Shown: piece after piece, positions 41,883 to 52,410 of the stretch | Numbering within the stretch: position 1 is the first letter of the stretch | Layout: the number at the start of each line of letters is the position of its first letter | Translations under genes and position numbers: made by a program | The notes under the pieces: model-generated | What the model was told of the DNA's origin: nothing | The model's input: only the letters and a program-made list of their open reading frames with translations | The model's database searches: none | Source: Polia nebulosa | Lineage: Eukaryota > Arthropoda > Insecta > Lepidoptera > Noctuidae | DNA length: 64,000 bases | Assembly: GCA_951329385.1 (NCBI GenBank) | Contig: OX589603.1 | Span: 7,302,216-7,366,215 of the forward strand | Direction: 5' to 3'

Positions 41883-42990
41883 AGAATATAAAGTGTTGAC
41901 TATTGAATTGAGTAATAATGATTGAGTAAAAATGAAAAGACCGGGGTAGCTATAATTTATATGATAAATTACAGCAATCAAACTTGGTGTAAGTTGGATA
42001 AATTTATACATTACTTTATAACAACAAAATGTTATTACACTAATGATTTTGATTTCTTATATAATATAAGAAATTAAAATAAAAACAATATAAATATAGA
42101 TTCCTTTCCAACATAATAAATTATTTATTTATTATTATAAACAACTCGGTCCCAAAATGACAGCTATAACCCGGTCTTACGATTGTTATTTATTTTAGGT
42201 TTAGCTTCAATTTCTTCCTCCTACAGGAACGAATACTTAAGCTATGAACCTTAGTCATAACATAATGCACAAATCAATCATTATAGTCAATACCACTAAA
42301 CATAATTATGCAAAACGTAAAATTTTTATAATTTATGAGTAGGTAAAATATTTACAGAACTAAGGTTGCATATATAGTGAAAGTTATTATAACATAATGT
42401 AAATAAAACTAAATAATAGAAGAATAGCACAACACAGTTTTGATTTAGAATACTTATAATATATATTATACAGTTTTACTTTGTTAAGGTCTTCTATTTT
42501 GTAATAGAGTTATTCAGTTATAAATTTTACTTGTATTTCTCCTTAACAAGTGAATTAAATCATTGTTAATTGGATGTAAAACTACTAGGTTAGGTTAAAG
42601 AAAGAAAGACATAAATTGTATTCTTCTTTGAGAATTAAATGTCTTAAACTATAATCAATAAAATAGTTTCATTTCTTATCCTTTACGAGAATTAAACTTA
42701 GTAAATCTTAAGCTGTAAGAAAAATATATCTAAATCTTCTACATACTTAAATGTTTTTTACTAATAATACTAATACTTACCGCCAATTATGAAAGTAATT
42801 TATATAATATATATATATAATGTTATATATAGTAGTATATGTATACTTGTATATTATCCCTATATTCATTTATACATCTTATACCTCATATTTTTTATAT
42901 TATTTATAACAAAAAATAAAATAAAAACGTTTAAAAATACAAAAAATAGAATATAAATTATATATTATAATAATTAAATTTAAAAAAAGT
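41883..42990. other. Non-coding AT-rich part of the Tc1 element
   Basis: No coding frame. A short inverted pair (ACCGGGGTAGCTATAATTTAT near 41940; ACAGCTATAACCCGGTCTT near 42160) flanks part of it. An AT microsatellite-like run lies at 42798-42860. Confidence 0.5.
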
Positions 42991-42999
42991 CGACAGAGA

Positions 43000-43070
43000 G
43001 CTGGGTTGCGAACCGGTGCCCTGTTGAACGATCTATGTTATTCTGCCATGCTTATCCACCTGAGCTACTG
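43000..43070 (-). ncRNA. tRNA-like pol III module near the right end, degenerate
   Basis: On the minus strand a perfect A-box pattern TAGCTCAGGTGG (43056-43067) precedes a near-consensus B box GGTTCGCAACC (43004-43014), 41 bases apart. The stems are imperfect. It lies about 400 bp from the right end, mirroring the module 240 bp from the left end. Confidence 0.4.
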
Positions 43071-43439
43071 ATTATTTATTCTGGAACGTGAAAATAAGAG
43101 CTAGTTTGTGAATGTAGGGATTTTTATTATTTATGATCGACGCCATCTGTAGTCGAATTAACCGATATAGTACCAATTGGCTTATTTAGTTTGGTTTAGA
43201 TGGCGCTGTATTAAGTACTCGGAAATAAGAAAATATAGTAATTTTTGTTTATTTGAATATAAATATATTATTATTACTTAGTAATTATTTTAGGTATTAA
43301 AAACCTTATTATCTGCCTCTGCATAATAAGGTTTATAAGCTTTGCAGTGTTATTTTCATGATTGAACAGCGCCATCTAGTCGTCTCATGAAAGTCATGAT
43401 ACGTAATGCAAAACCTCACAGTCAAAAGTCGACCTTAGG

Positions 43440-43466
43440 CTCTCCATGTACCTTTGTCATCAATAG
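43440..43466 (-). repeat. Right outer TIR of the Tc1 element
   Basis: Complement reads CTATTGATGACAAAGGTACA then TGGAGAG. The internal GATGGCGCT block appears at about 43198 and inverted at 43371. Confidence 0.8.
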
Positions 43467-43690
43467 TACCTATACTAAAAGATAAATAATTTAACTATCT
43501 TTAAAATGGTGAAAGTTTTATAAAAATACGCTTGGTTTTTGCGTGATTCTAAATTTTTAATCCGCGTTAGATATAACTTTACAAATTAATTTAGTCTAGA
43601 CTATTTTCTTCGTATTGCAATATGGAATTTCTTTGAAAAAAATATATGTTACTCTAGAGCTAGACTCTACAGTAACATAAATATTATTTT
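43467..43690 (+). mobile_element. MITE-B copy 3, right part
   Basis: AAAGATAAATAATTTAACTATC, AAAATGGTGAAAGTTTTATA and TTTTTGCGTGATTCTAAAT continue copy 1 from the TA site. The end is rearranged: a CTTTGAAAAAAATATATGTTACTCTAGA-type block is inverted relative to copy 1 and no GCGCCTTAA terminus follows. Confidence 0.7.
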
Positions 43691-43789
43691 CAAAGACACG
43701 TAAATACTGCAAGATAAAAGCTTGGAAAAATTACTGGCTGATATCATTTTTTAATAGCAAAACTAGAATCTTTTTGAAAAGCCGCATGT

Positions 43790-44120
43790 CAAAAGGCCAA
43801 ATTCACGACTCCATGGGTAAAGGCAGGCCTATACAGAGCCCAAACGGAGATGGCGGGACGAATTGGACTCTTTCAATAAGATCCAGTCCTTAGCAAAAAT
43901 AAAGAGGCGTGGAGAGGAGCAAAAATAGGGCAGCTTTTGACCTGCAGTGAAACATCACAGGCCCTTCACAAAAAACTGACACCCTGAAGTTAGCTATAGT
44001 CTGTGGTTCTTGAAGAATGATTGTTTTCCTTTTGTAAACTTTGTGACAGTTTGGTTTTTTTATCTTGTTACGCCAAAAGTAGCATAAGTTCTTACGTGCG
44101 TACATAAGTATACACAAACT
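43790..44120 (+). pseudogene. RTE C-terminal scrap and 3' UTR
   Basis: AAACGGAGATGGCGGGACGA, with frameshifts, gives the RRWRDELDSFNK-type end of RTE proteins, followed by GCGTGGAGAGGAGC. The 3' UTR (CTTGAAGAATGATTGTTTTC, ATCTTGTTACGCC) matches the complement of 26275-26480. Confidence 0.6.
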
Positions 44121-44494
44121 TTTTTTTTAAAGCCTTAAAAAAGAGAACATCGAGTTGTTGACAGCCCTAACAGCATCCGTATTCCGTAAAGTTGGTGGCA
44201 AAGCGCGTAGTATTACATCAACTGTTTTAACTTTGCAATTACGGCTGAAAACTTTAGATTTGTATAATATTAAACTTTATTTATTGTACACGAGAATAAT
44301 AGACAGTTTAATGGTTCTGTTGATGGTTTATTTCATAACTTTAACAGTTGGTTGAAAAGTTCGTGTGAATTATGAATTTGAAGTTGAGTTTTTGTCAAAC
44401 TCTATGTACTTTAACCTTGAAAATCTGTGAATCTTCGACAGTTTTTTTTTACTGTTGATGGATTCGCATTGGAGCACTATCTCACTTGATAAAA

Positions 44495-44640
44495 CCCACT
44501 ACACTATTCCCAAACTACTGTAACTCCCGTAAGCCAGAATCAACCTTGGCGACCACCGAAAAAATCGCCGAGGCAATGAAGGTCGACAAGTCCCGGAGAA
44601 ACCGTGACTAACAAATCATGACTCTGGTAAATCTCAATAA
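44495..44640 (+). repeat. Repeat V, copy 1
   Basis: TAAGCCAGAATCAACCTTGG, CGACCACC, CGCCGAGGCAATGA and CCCGGAGAAAC recur in the reverse orientation at 49850-50010. No coding capacity. Confidence 0.6.
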
Positions 44641-44701
44641 GTTAAAGCACGGTTTTGTTTCAACAAACAAAAAAAAATACAAAAAAAAACAGAACAGACA
44701 T

Positions 44702-45765
44702 GTTTTTTTTTTTTTTTTGGGGGGGGTGGGAAATCATCCTATGACTTCTCCCGCTCTGGGCGGAGCGGGAGGGCGTGTCAGACTCTTACTGACTAAAACC
44801 CACCCCTGTTCCTTCCTGCCTTTCAGTGCCCAGGGGCGAGGTAACTCTGTTTCGAATTTATCGGCCATGACGGGCCCCGTCTCTTGCTGACAACTCTTTG
44901 AGGCGCGCGTGGAACACTACGCGCCGTCGACTCTCGGGCCTGTTGCTGATCGGACGGCGAGCTACCCATTACTCACCGTCCGCAGGCCCGGATCTACGGT
45001 GGCCGGAGATCGTCTCGCGGCGCCGGAAGTCCCAGGCGTCTCCTGAGGCGGCTGCTGCTGAAGGCGTGAGGGCGACTCCGTTGTTGATGCTCTCTCACGC
45101 GTCCCGCCTCCGCCTTCGCGAGCATTACTGCTTCGCAGAAGGAGGAGACGGCTTCCCATTCCCTCTCGCTCCGTACCATGGCCTGAACCAGGGCAGGGCG
45201 TGAGAGTTCGCTGCCGCCTATCGCATCCACGAGGACACGGCGTGGCTCCGCCCAAGCGGGGCAGACCTCCACCGTATGCTCCACCGTGTCCTCGGGGCGA
45301 TCCGTGCAATGGAAACACCCGGGCGTCACCTCCCGCTTGATCCGAAACAGGAACCTCCCGAAACAACCGTGTCCGGTGAGGACCTGCGTCAGGCGGAAGG
45401 TAAGGGCGCCGTGAGGTCTCTCCAGCCAAGCCTCAAAGAGGGGCACTACCGCCGCAATGGTGGCGTGCCCAGCGCGGGGTTGTGACAATCGCTGTCTCCA
45501 TGTCGCCATGAGATCCTGCCGGAGCTCTGTCCGCCGAGCCGCGAGTTGTCGCGGCAGCGGAGTTTCGCCCCGGCGTTTCGCCTCCTCGCGCTCCTCATAG
45601 AGGTTCGCGAGGATTTTTGCCTCCAGATCCCATGGCGATAATACGGCAAGGAGACTCGCCGCCTCGAGAACAGACATGTTGAGAGCCACGACACTGATCA
45701 CACTGATGCGGGACACGTGCGCTCGCTCTCGGAGCTCTGCGTCGCAAAATGTTGGGGGGCAGATT
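44702..45765 (-). mobile_element. R1-clade LINE, 3' third
   Basis: The longest R1-clade copy in the window and the key to the many short tails: poly-A (plus-strand poly-T at 44702), a 3' UTR of about 290 bp with all the tail blocks, then an open C-terminal coding region. 5' truncated at about 45765. Confidence 0.9.
44994..45757 (-). pseudogene. R1-clade reverse transcriptase, C-terminal region with CCHC-type finger
   Basis: About 254 uninterrupted codons on the minus strand, continuing upstream of the first start codon to the truncation point (FCDAELRERAHVSRISVISV). It contains RRTELRQDLMATWRQRL, FRLTQVLTGHGCFGRFLFRI and a C-x2-C-x9-H-x5-C-spaced finger (CFHC...EHTVEVC) followed by PAWAEPRR. 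This arrangement is typical of the C-terminus of R1-clade proteins, where the finger follows the reverse transcriptase and helps RNA or DNA binding. The catalytic domain is missing, so it is inert, but the clean frame suggests recent activity. Open frames in the other five phases here are shadows caused by high GC. Confidence 0.85.
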
Positions 45766-45851
45766 ACGGGACACTGTGCAACGTTGTAGCGTCACGTAGA
45801 TTGAGCGTTGCGCGTCATGTTCTGGGACATTTTGTCCCCTAGTGTATGTAA

Positions 45852-46296
45852 TTAAGGCGCAGTTATACGACTTTTAATGGTTTTAAATTGATCATCACGT
45901 CTAAATAACTAGTCTTATTTCTTTGAACAAAATATATGTTACTCTAGACAATTTCCGTCGTTATTTGATATGAGAATATTTGAAATTATATTTTTATAAC
46001 TTAGTGTAATTAATTTGTAAAGTTATGTCTAACGCGGATGAAAAATTGAGAATCACGCAAAAACTATAAAGCGTATTTTTATGAAACCTTCACTATTTTA
46101 AAGATCCTTTAATTATTTATAATTTAGTCTCAGTGTTTTATTTTCATAGCTGTTGTTTCATGTGTAATAAAATAATAATGCGTCTAATTTCGGATAGCGC
46201 TCCTTGATTGGCGAGTCCTATTACTGGATGGACGTACGACGCGTTACGTGAGCTCAGCTCAGAACACGCAAGCTAACCACTCAAGTAGCGCCTTAA
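45852..46296 (-). mobile_element. MITE-B, copy 2
   Basis: Reverse copy from TTAAGGCGCAGTTATAC to GCGCCTTAA. Contains GCGGATGAAAAATTGAGAAT, AGCGCTCCTTGATTGGCGAG and AAGCTAACCACTCAAGTAGC. Intact ends. Confidence 0.78.
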
Positions 46297-46439
46297 ATGT
46301 TCCACGTGATAGATAAACACAGGGTAAGCGAAAAAAACATAAAAACATTTTAGATATTACGCACCCTTTTTGAATACCTTTATCCATTATTCTGTTATGT
46401 ATGCTATACAGGTTGTATTCCCGCTAATTGCAGCAGGGT

Positions 46440-46617
46440 CATTCTTGCCCGGGGGTGGAGCATAAATTCGAAAGAGTTACCTCGCCCCCGGGCACGTAGG
46501 GCAGGGAGGAACAGGGGTGGGTTTTAGTCAGTAAGAGTCTGACACGCCCTTCGGCTCCACCCTGGAGCGGAAGAAGTCATGAGATGATTTCCCACCCCCC
46601 AAAAAAAAAAAAAAAAA
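46440..46617 (+). mobile_element. R1-clade LINE 3' tail
   Basis: TTGCCCGGGGGTGGAGCATA start, TAGTCAGTAAGAGTCTGACA and GATGATTTCCCACCCCCC, then poly-A. Confidence 0.8.
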
Positions 46618-46694
46618 GTTTCGTTCATTCTACTTTTGGATGGACAAAAACCTGTCTCAATGTGAAAGTAACAACTTGCCTATTCATTTTTACC

Positions 46695-47235
46695 TTTTTA
46701 ACCGACTTCAAAAAAGGAGGAGGTTCTATGTTCGACTGTATGTATGTTTTTATGTATGTCCACCGATTTCTCTGTCAGTTGTGGACCGATTTTCAATATT
46801 CTTTTTCTCCGAAAGAATATAATCCCGAGGTGTTCCCATATAAATTTTATCGGAATTGCTTCAGCGCTTTTGGAAAAACTGAGCAAAAACGAAAAATACG
46901 TATACATAGATGACGTTTTGGTTTTCTACAATTACAAGTATGTTTAAATTCCACGTTCCATTTTATTGGGGTTTTTAGTTTTGGGGTATAACAATAAAAA
47001 AGTGAAAAATAAAAAACTTCTTTACAAAAAAAAAAACAACCGACTTCCAAAAAAGAAAATACACTAAAAATTAAAAAATAACTTTAATTTCGGAAGTCGG
47101 TGTCAAAAAACGAAGAAATAAAATGCAAACACCGACTGCCAAAAATAAAGTTATTTTTTAATTTTTAGTGTACTCGTATTTTCTTTTTTGGAAGTCGGTT
47201 GTTTTTTTTTTTGTACAGAAGTTTTTTTTTTAATA
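46695..47235. repeat. MITE-P palindromic repeat, copy 5
   Basis: Opens TTTTTAACCGACTTCAAAAA and AGGAGGAGGTTCTATGTTCG. Closes with inverted arms of about 65 bp: 47039-47102 (ACCGACTTCC...GAAGTCGGTG) and 47131-47202. Overlapping open frames on both strands are not coding. Confidence 0.8.
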
Positions 47236-47240
47236 TTGGT

Positions 47241-47375
47241 AGGTCTTTGACCACTATCTAATCTGATGGCAGGCAATGATGAGGACAACGATGGACCACG
47301 CTTGCCTAGAAGTAACTCACTCTTGACTTAAAGATAGTGAGTAGTTATCAGGAAATACAGACTCTGGAAGGGAGA
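47241..47375 (-). pseudogene. LINE-X C-terminal and tail relic
   Basis: Complement of TTGACCACTATCTAATCTGA, CACGCTTGCCTAGAAGTAAC and CTCTTGACTTAAAGATA. Frame decayed. Confidence 0.65.
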
Positions 47376-47462
47376 TTGTAATATGTTACTTAGTATCTCT
47401 GTACTGCGGTCATTAATACTTAAATTGTAGGTTTCTAATGTAAGTGAAGTAGGTACCTACAT

Positions 47463-47742
47463 ACCCGGGCCTGCGGACGGCGAGTAATAGGTAGCTCGCC
47501 GTCCGATCAGCACCACGCCCGAGAGTCGACGGCGCGTAGTGTTTTACGCGCGCCTCAAAGAGTTGTCAGCAACCATGACGAGGCCCGTCATGGCCGATGC
47601 CTGCCCAGGGGTTGTTGATAAATTCGAAACAGAGTTACCGTACCCCGTGGGTTTTAGTCAGTAAGAGTCTGACACGCCCTCCCGCTCCACCCTAGAGCGG
47701 GAGATGTCATTGGATGATTTCCCACCCCACAAAAAAAAGTAT
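47463..47742 (+). mobile_element. R1-clade LINE 3' tail with 10-bp TSD
   Basis: Starts ACCCGGGCCTGCGGACGGCG, ends GATTTCCCACCCCAC and poly-A. GTACCTACAT at 47453-47462 and 47743-47752. Confidence 0.85.
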
Positions 47743-47752
47743 GTACCTACAT

Positions 47753-48170
47753 TGTAATTCTTTTGTGAAATAAAATATTTTTAACCGTAATTTCATTCCT
47801 TAACTGTACGACAGTGAATTTGTTTCCAAAACGTTTTGAAAAACTTTACGAATTTACGTCCCTATTTTATACATACCTAAGTTATAAGATAACTCATTTA
47901 TTTGACGAACCTATTAATGTATAAATTACGAGCTAATCAATTAAACAAATAAGTAGATAATTACAACGTTGTTCTTTGCTGGTAACACAGTAATTTTTCA
48001 GTACTAGCAAATTGTCTTTCGAAAAGTAGAATGGCCCAGGTATATGTGGGAAATGGCCGTTACTTTCGGCTCTCTCTCCCATTCATGGAAATGATAACAT
48101 TATCCTATATTCCTGCTTCTATATTATAAAGAGCAGGAATTTAATATCTACGGGAACGTTATTCAAGAAG
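47753..48170. other. No gene recognised
   Basis: Positions 47811-47847 (GTGAATTTGTTTCCAAAACGTTTTGAAAAAC) may be another LINE-X C-terminal scrap in reverse; the rest is unassigned. Confidence 0.35.
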
Positions 48171-48174
48171 TTTC

Positions 48175-48560
48175 ATTTTTAACCGACTTCAAAAAAGGCG
48201 GTTCCGTATTCGACCGGTATGTATTATATGTATGTATGTTTGTCCGTAATTTTCTCGAAAACTTCTAATCCTATTTGGATGGGGTTTTTGTTATTCAAAT
48301 GAATATTTTTCAAGGAATCAAGGAAGGTTTCAGTATACTTATAATAAATTAGAATCTGATGAAGATTTTCGGAGATAGGCAGTGGAACTCTTCAAAAACG
48401 AACAGCAAAACTTACGATTACTGCGATCGTTTATCTATGTATTGTTGACACAATTTAATGGGGAACCACAACTAAAAAGTGAAAAATAACTTTAGTTTCG
48501 GCAGTCGGTGTCAAAAACCAAGAATCGAAACCAGAAACACTGACTTCCAAAATTAAAAAA
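48175..48560. repeat. MITE-P repeat, copy 6 (variant)
   Basis: TTTTAACCGACTTCAAAAAA with GGCGGTTCCGTATTCGACCG start; the inner part has TTTCGGCAGTCGGTGTCAAA and AACACTGACTTCCAAAATTA, shorter than in other copies. Confidence 0.65.
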
Positions 48561-48599
48561 AATATATACATATTACATGAGTAGGTACGCAAAACAATT

Positions 48600-49130
48600 T
48601 ATACATAATAAAAAACTTTTTTACAAAAAAACAACCGACTTCCAAAAAAAAATACACTAAAAATTAATAAATAACTTTAATTTCGGAAGTCGGTGTTTGT
48701 ATTTTACTTCTTCGTTATTTGACACCGACTTCTGAAATTAAAGTTATTTATTAATTTTTAGTGTATTTTTTTTTGGAAGTCGGTTGATTTTTTGTAAAAA
48801 AGTTTTTTATTTTTCACTTTTTAGTTGTTATACTTCAGAACTAAAAACCCCAATATAATGGAACGTGGAATTTAAACATTTGGAGAACACCAAAACGTCA
48901 TCGAGGTACACGTATTTTCTGTTTTTGTTCAGTTTCTCAAAAAGCGCTGAAGCAATTTCGATAAAATTTATATGGGACCACGTCGGGAGTATATTCTTTC
49001 AGATAAAATAAGAATTTTGAAAATTGGGTCACAACTGACGGAGAAATCGCGTAACATACATACAAAAAAAAAAAAAAAACATACAGACGAATTGAGAACC
49101 TCCTCCTTTTGGAACTCGGTTAAAAACATG
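48600..49130. repeat. MITE-P repeat, copy 7, with 86-bp inverted arms
   Basis: Left arm 48610-48695 and right arm 48723-48808 are complementary over 86 bp with about two mismatches, around a 27-nt loop. It ends AACCTCCTCCTTTTGGAACTC then GGTTAAAAA, the inverse of the family start, so the copy is in reverse. Confidence 0.85.
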
Positions 49131-49339
49131 GAAATAATTTTACATCTATTGATCGCAAATAAATAACATGACGATGGCATAAATAATGTACCTATCTTAA
49201 TTAAATCCCTTGTCTGGCCTAGTACCTATTCGGACACGGCGATGCCGTCCGCTGATGCTTCATTAGATACTTACGTGAACAGGTAACAGAGCATTAGGTG
49301 AAAGATGGAAGGTGGGACATGGTCTGCGAAGAGACGTCA

Positions 49340-49425
49340 CACAATCTAGCCAGATGCAACTGGATAGTCAGTATATTACATGGAGCGACTGGCTACCTAA
49401 ACTTCACAAACCAGTCACCTGCTAT
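49340..49425 (-). mobile_element. 5S SINE tail fragment, decayed
   Basis: CCAGATGCAACTGGATAGTC, ACATGGAGCGACTGGCTACC and CACAAACCAGT align to the complement of the SINE tail. Confidence 0.45.
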
Positions 49426-49520
49426 ACCTATTACCACTACCTATTAGCGCTTTTGCCATACCTATTATTGGAACCAAATCACAATTTTAGGGCCCATTAT
49501 AATCCTTTCCTTTCCTTTCC

Positions 49521-49728
49521 TTTTTAAAAAACTTTGCCCCACACTAGGAATATTCCTGTATCGTGGGTGCGTTCACAAACATGTAAATTCACATACACAA
49601 GACACCCAGACCCGGAACAACTATCTGCAGGTCATACAAATATTTGTTCCGTGCGGGGATCGAACCCGCGACACGCAGCGCAGCAGCCGAACGCTCAACC
49701 ACTGCGCCAACCGTGCTGTCCGTATAAT
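49521..49728 (-). mobile_element. tRNA-derived SINE, family 1, reverse copy
   Basis: The minus strand reads TTGGCGCAGTGGTTGAGCG (A box), GCGGGTTCGATCCCCGCAC (B box), GGAACAAATATTTGTATGAC, and ends near CTAGTGTGGGGCAAAGTTTT. Close to the copy at 24470-24690. A (CTTTC)n-like run at 49505-49523 borders the 3' end. Confidence 0.85.
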
Positions 49729-49849
49729 ATTAGTGTTTTTAACAAGCCGTGCTCAGCAACTGAGCTTACCCCAGTTGTAAATACCCCCCTTTACGCCTAA
49801 TAGCCTAGCTTTGTTCTGTCTCCCGTTTGATTAGGGGGAATCGGAAATG

Positions 49850-50010
49850 ATGTTTGTCATACTCCTGCGCTGTATTTTCTGATTAATTTCGTTGCGGGAC
49901 CCAAGATAGTTTAATCGTTTCTCTGGGAATCGTCGAGCATCATTGCCTCGGCGTTTTTTCTGGTGGTCGCCACTGTTGATTCTGGCTTACAGAAATTACA
50001 GTGGTTTGGG
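49850..50010 (-). repeat. Repeat V, copy 2
   Basis: Complement of 44495-44640 (CATTGCCTCGGCG, GGTGGTCGCCACTGTTGATT, CTGGCTTACAG). Confidence 0.6.
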
Positions 50011-50040
50011 AATAGTGTGGCGGGGTAGTAACAAAAAAAT

Positions 50041-50423
50041 AACTTTTAAACAAAAAATTCAACCGACGAAAAAGAACTAAAAAGCAAAAAATAAATAAAC
50101 CTTTTAAGTCTTGAGTATTGAGCTGATTTGCCTACATAAAATATTAAATTTTATGTAAACTAACTTTGAGTCGGCGCCAAACAACAATCTGATTATTAAA
50201 TATCTAAATTTTATATGTACGTAGAAATGAAGAAGGCTAGATGTAGGTAATTAATCATTTTATTATGGCGCCGACTCAAAATTAGTTTACTTAAAATTTG
50301 ATATTTTATGTAGGTAAATAAGCTCAATACTCAAGACTTAATGTTTATTTATATTTACTCAAGGTTTATTTATTTTTTGCTTTTTAGTTCTTTTTCGTCG
50401 GTTGAATTTTTTGTTTAAAAGTT
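50041..50423. repeat. Large foldback palindrome, arms about 140-157 bp
   Basis: The left arm runs 50041-50178 (AACTTTTAAACAAAAAATTC...GAGTCGGCGCC) and the right arm 50267-50423 (GGCGCCGACTC...GTTTAAAAGTT). They are complementary over nearly their whole length except for an extra stretch of about 19 nt in the right arm. The spacer is 88 nt. A related terminal block (CCTCCTCCTTTTTTTTTCGT then CGGTTAAAAA) lies at 50928-50955. Confidence 0.88.
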
Positions 50424-51104
50424 TTTTATTTTATGATTTTTTGTGACTCGCATCATCTTTTAATACTCTGAGGCTAATTTCTAATCCTTCATCATTCCTC
50501 TTGGCATTAGGCTCCCAGGATATTTACCAGTTGAGGTTACCTCCAATATTCTAAAGACGTCTTTTCACAAAGCATATTAAGTGGTATCTGTCACTAAAAC
50601 CAATTTTTTATATCTAACTTCTATTGTTTAGAAAAGGTATGGTTTCCATCATCAGCTCAGTTTCATGATGTGATGATTACTAAATGCAAATACCTGATTA
50701 AGTTATGAAAAGTAAACAGAAACAATATTTGTGTCCAATTTTCGAGGTTTTCTCTCAATTTTATCAGGATTCCATGATCAGATGCTAATGTTCTTGACAT
50801 GGGATCACCCTTGAGGTATACCTTATCTAACAAAAAATAATAATTAAGATCGGTTCATAAATGACGGAGTGAGTGCTGAACATACACATAAAAAAAAGAA
50901 AAAAATATATATACGGTCGAATTGAGAACCTCCTCCTTTTTTTTTCGTCGGTTAAAAAAAAAACAACCGGTTACCTGCTAAGAACCACGGTACCTATTAG
51001 TGTCTGCTTGTCTGGATTTTGGGTTTATGACTACCTCAAACGACTATCGACGGTCTATAATGACTTGAGGGACGTACTTTCTGAGGCAGATTTAATCAAA
51101 TATT
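50424..51104. other. Unassigned, with one MITE-P-like terminus
   Basis: The block at 50910-50960 (TCGAATTGAGAACCTCCTCC, TCGTCGGTTAAAAA) resembles the reverse start of the MITE-P family with CGTCGG replacing GAAGTCGG. It may be the right end of a larger element that began near 50030. Confidence 0.35.
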
Positions 51105-51235
51105 GTCATCATTTCAGCCGAAAGACGTCGACTGCTGGACATAGGCCTCCCTCAAGTATCGCCACAACGACCGGTCCTGTGTATCTCTCATCTATTGGAT
51201 TCCCGTGACCCCCACCAAGACATAAATACAATGTG
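51105..51235 (-). mobile_element. RTE LINE 3' tail
   Basis: GTCATCATTTCAGCCGAAAG, CTGCTGGACATAGGCCTCCC and CGCCACAACGACCGGTCCTG match 1029-1100, the fragment with a 14-bp TSD. Confidence 0.75.
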
Positions 51236-52094
51236 GTCATTAAGCATTTTCAACAATAAGACTTAATAAGTACTTTATATGAAAAAACATTATCAGACAT
51301 TTAATTGGTTAAAAAATTTCTACGATAAAAGGAGTGACCTCTACCCGAACAAAAGTGATCTGATTGAGAATACACCTCCACTGATTCGAATTGGCGATGC
51401 TCAAAGAGGAACCTCAAGTACCGACACAGAAAATACTGCTTATAAGTTACGTCACGCTACAACAAAGCCTAGTCAAGCTTCAAACAGAACTTAAGAAAAT
51501 TAAGTTCAAATTCCCAACTTATAACACGTATACCAAGAAATGTACAGACATAATAACTTTACCTAACTTTACTTACATAGATATACTTAGATAGCTTGTA
51601 TTATATATCTTACATTAAAAGCATTCGCCAACGTTATCAAGAAACTTTGATTGCTCTCGAGTCAATTTTAAGATCAATTTCCTGTAGTTTATAGTTTACC
51701 TGAGCTGCGCGCTATACCTTCATATCGCCAGGAGCCAAGTCAAAAGACTTACCTTTACGACGACTTTGATACAGGGCTGTTTTTGTACGGGGCAAAAGTT
51801 CCTGAAAGTTATTTGAAAAGTTACTATTGCTATTGATTAAAATCAACTACTGGTTTATTTTAGCTCAAGAAGGAAATATGTAAGGAAATTCTATATAATA
51901 TTAAGGCAAAAAGTAACGTTTATTTTTGCCAGGAGTGAAAAGTCAAAAGTCATTTTCATTTTTTTGAGTTTCAGTAATGAAAGATACTATAAGTCACAAA
52001 ATAGAAAGGTTATAAATATTTTCCTACCTATTGATTTTTTTTTTTGAGGATAGAATAAAATAAAGGAAACTATTTGGAAATAAGGCATAGAGGA
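51236..52094. other. No gene recognised
   Basis: No supported feature; short open frames near 51279-51594 lack recognisable products. Confidence 0.45.
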
Positions 52095-52410
52095 GAAAAA
52101 AAACCGGCCAAGTGCGAGATGAACTCGCGCATGAGGGGTTCCGTACCATTATCTATAAAAACGGAAAAAAAAACGTTTGTTGTATGAGCTCCCTTAAATA
52201 TTTACTTTATTCTGTTTTTTAGTATTAGTTGTTATAGCTGCAACAGAAATACATCATCAGTGAAAATTTCAACTGTCTAACTATCACGGTTCATGAGATA
52301 CAGCCTGGTGACAGACGGACAGACAGACAGACGGACGGACAGCGTGGAGGATCATTACGGATCATTCTTAGGGTCCCGTTTTACTCTTCGGGTACGGAAC
52401 CCTAAAAATG
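52095..52410 (+). repeat. GGCCAAG / GGAACCC repeat, best-preserved copy
   Basis: CCGGCCAAGTGCGAGATGAA start, GAGGGGTTCCGTACC, CAACAGAAATACATCATCAG, CATGAGATACAGCCTGGTGA, a GACAGACAGACGG run and CGGGTACGGAACCCTAAAAA end. Confidence 0.8.

Larger units (their letters stand above)
40090..43466 (+). mobile_element. Tc1/mariner element, 3377 bp, in MITE-B at a TA site
   Basis: TA at 40088-40089 and 43467-43468 bounds the element. Left terminus CTAATGAAGACAGAAGTGCA and right terminus (complement) CTATTGATGACAAAGGTACA, each followed by TGGAGAG, form a 27-bp imperfect outer inverted repeat. A second conserved block (TAGATGGCGCT) lies about 100 bp in from each end. It encodes one transposase; 1.1 kb of AT-rich non-coding DNA lies to its right. 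3.4 kb is long for this superfamily. Confidence 0.88.

Noticed and set aside
44898..45795. Several plus- and minus-strand open frames of 66-155 codons
   Set aside because: They overlap the R1-clade C-terminal frame at 44994-45757, which alone shows family motifs; the rest are GC-driven shadows.
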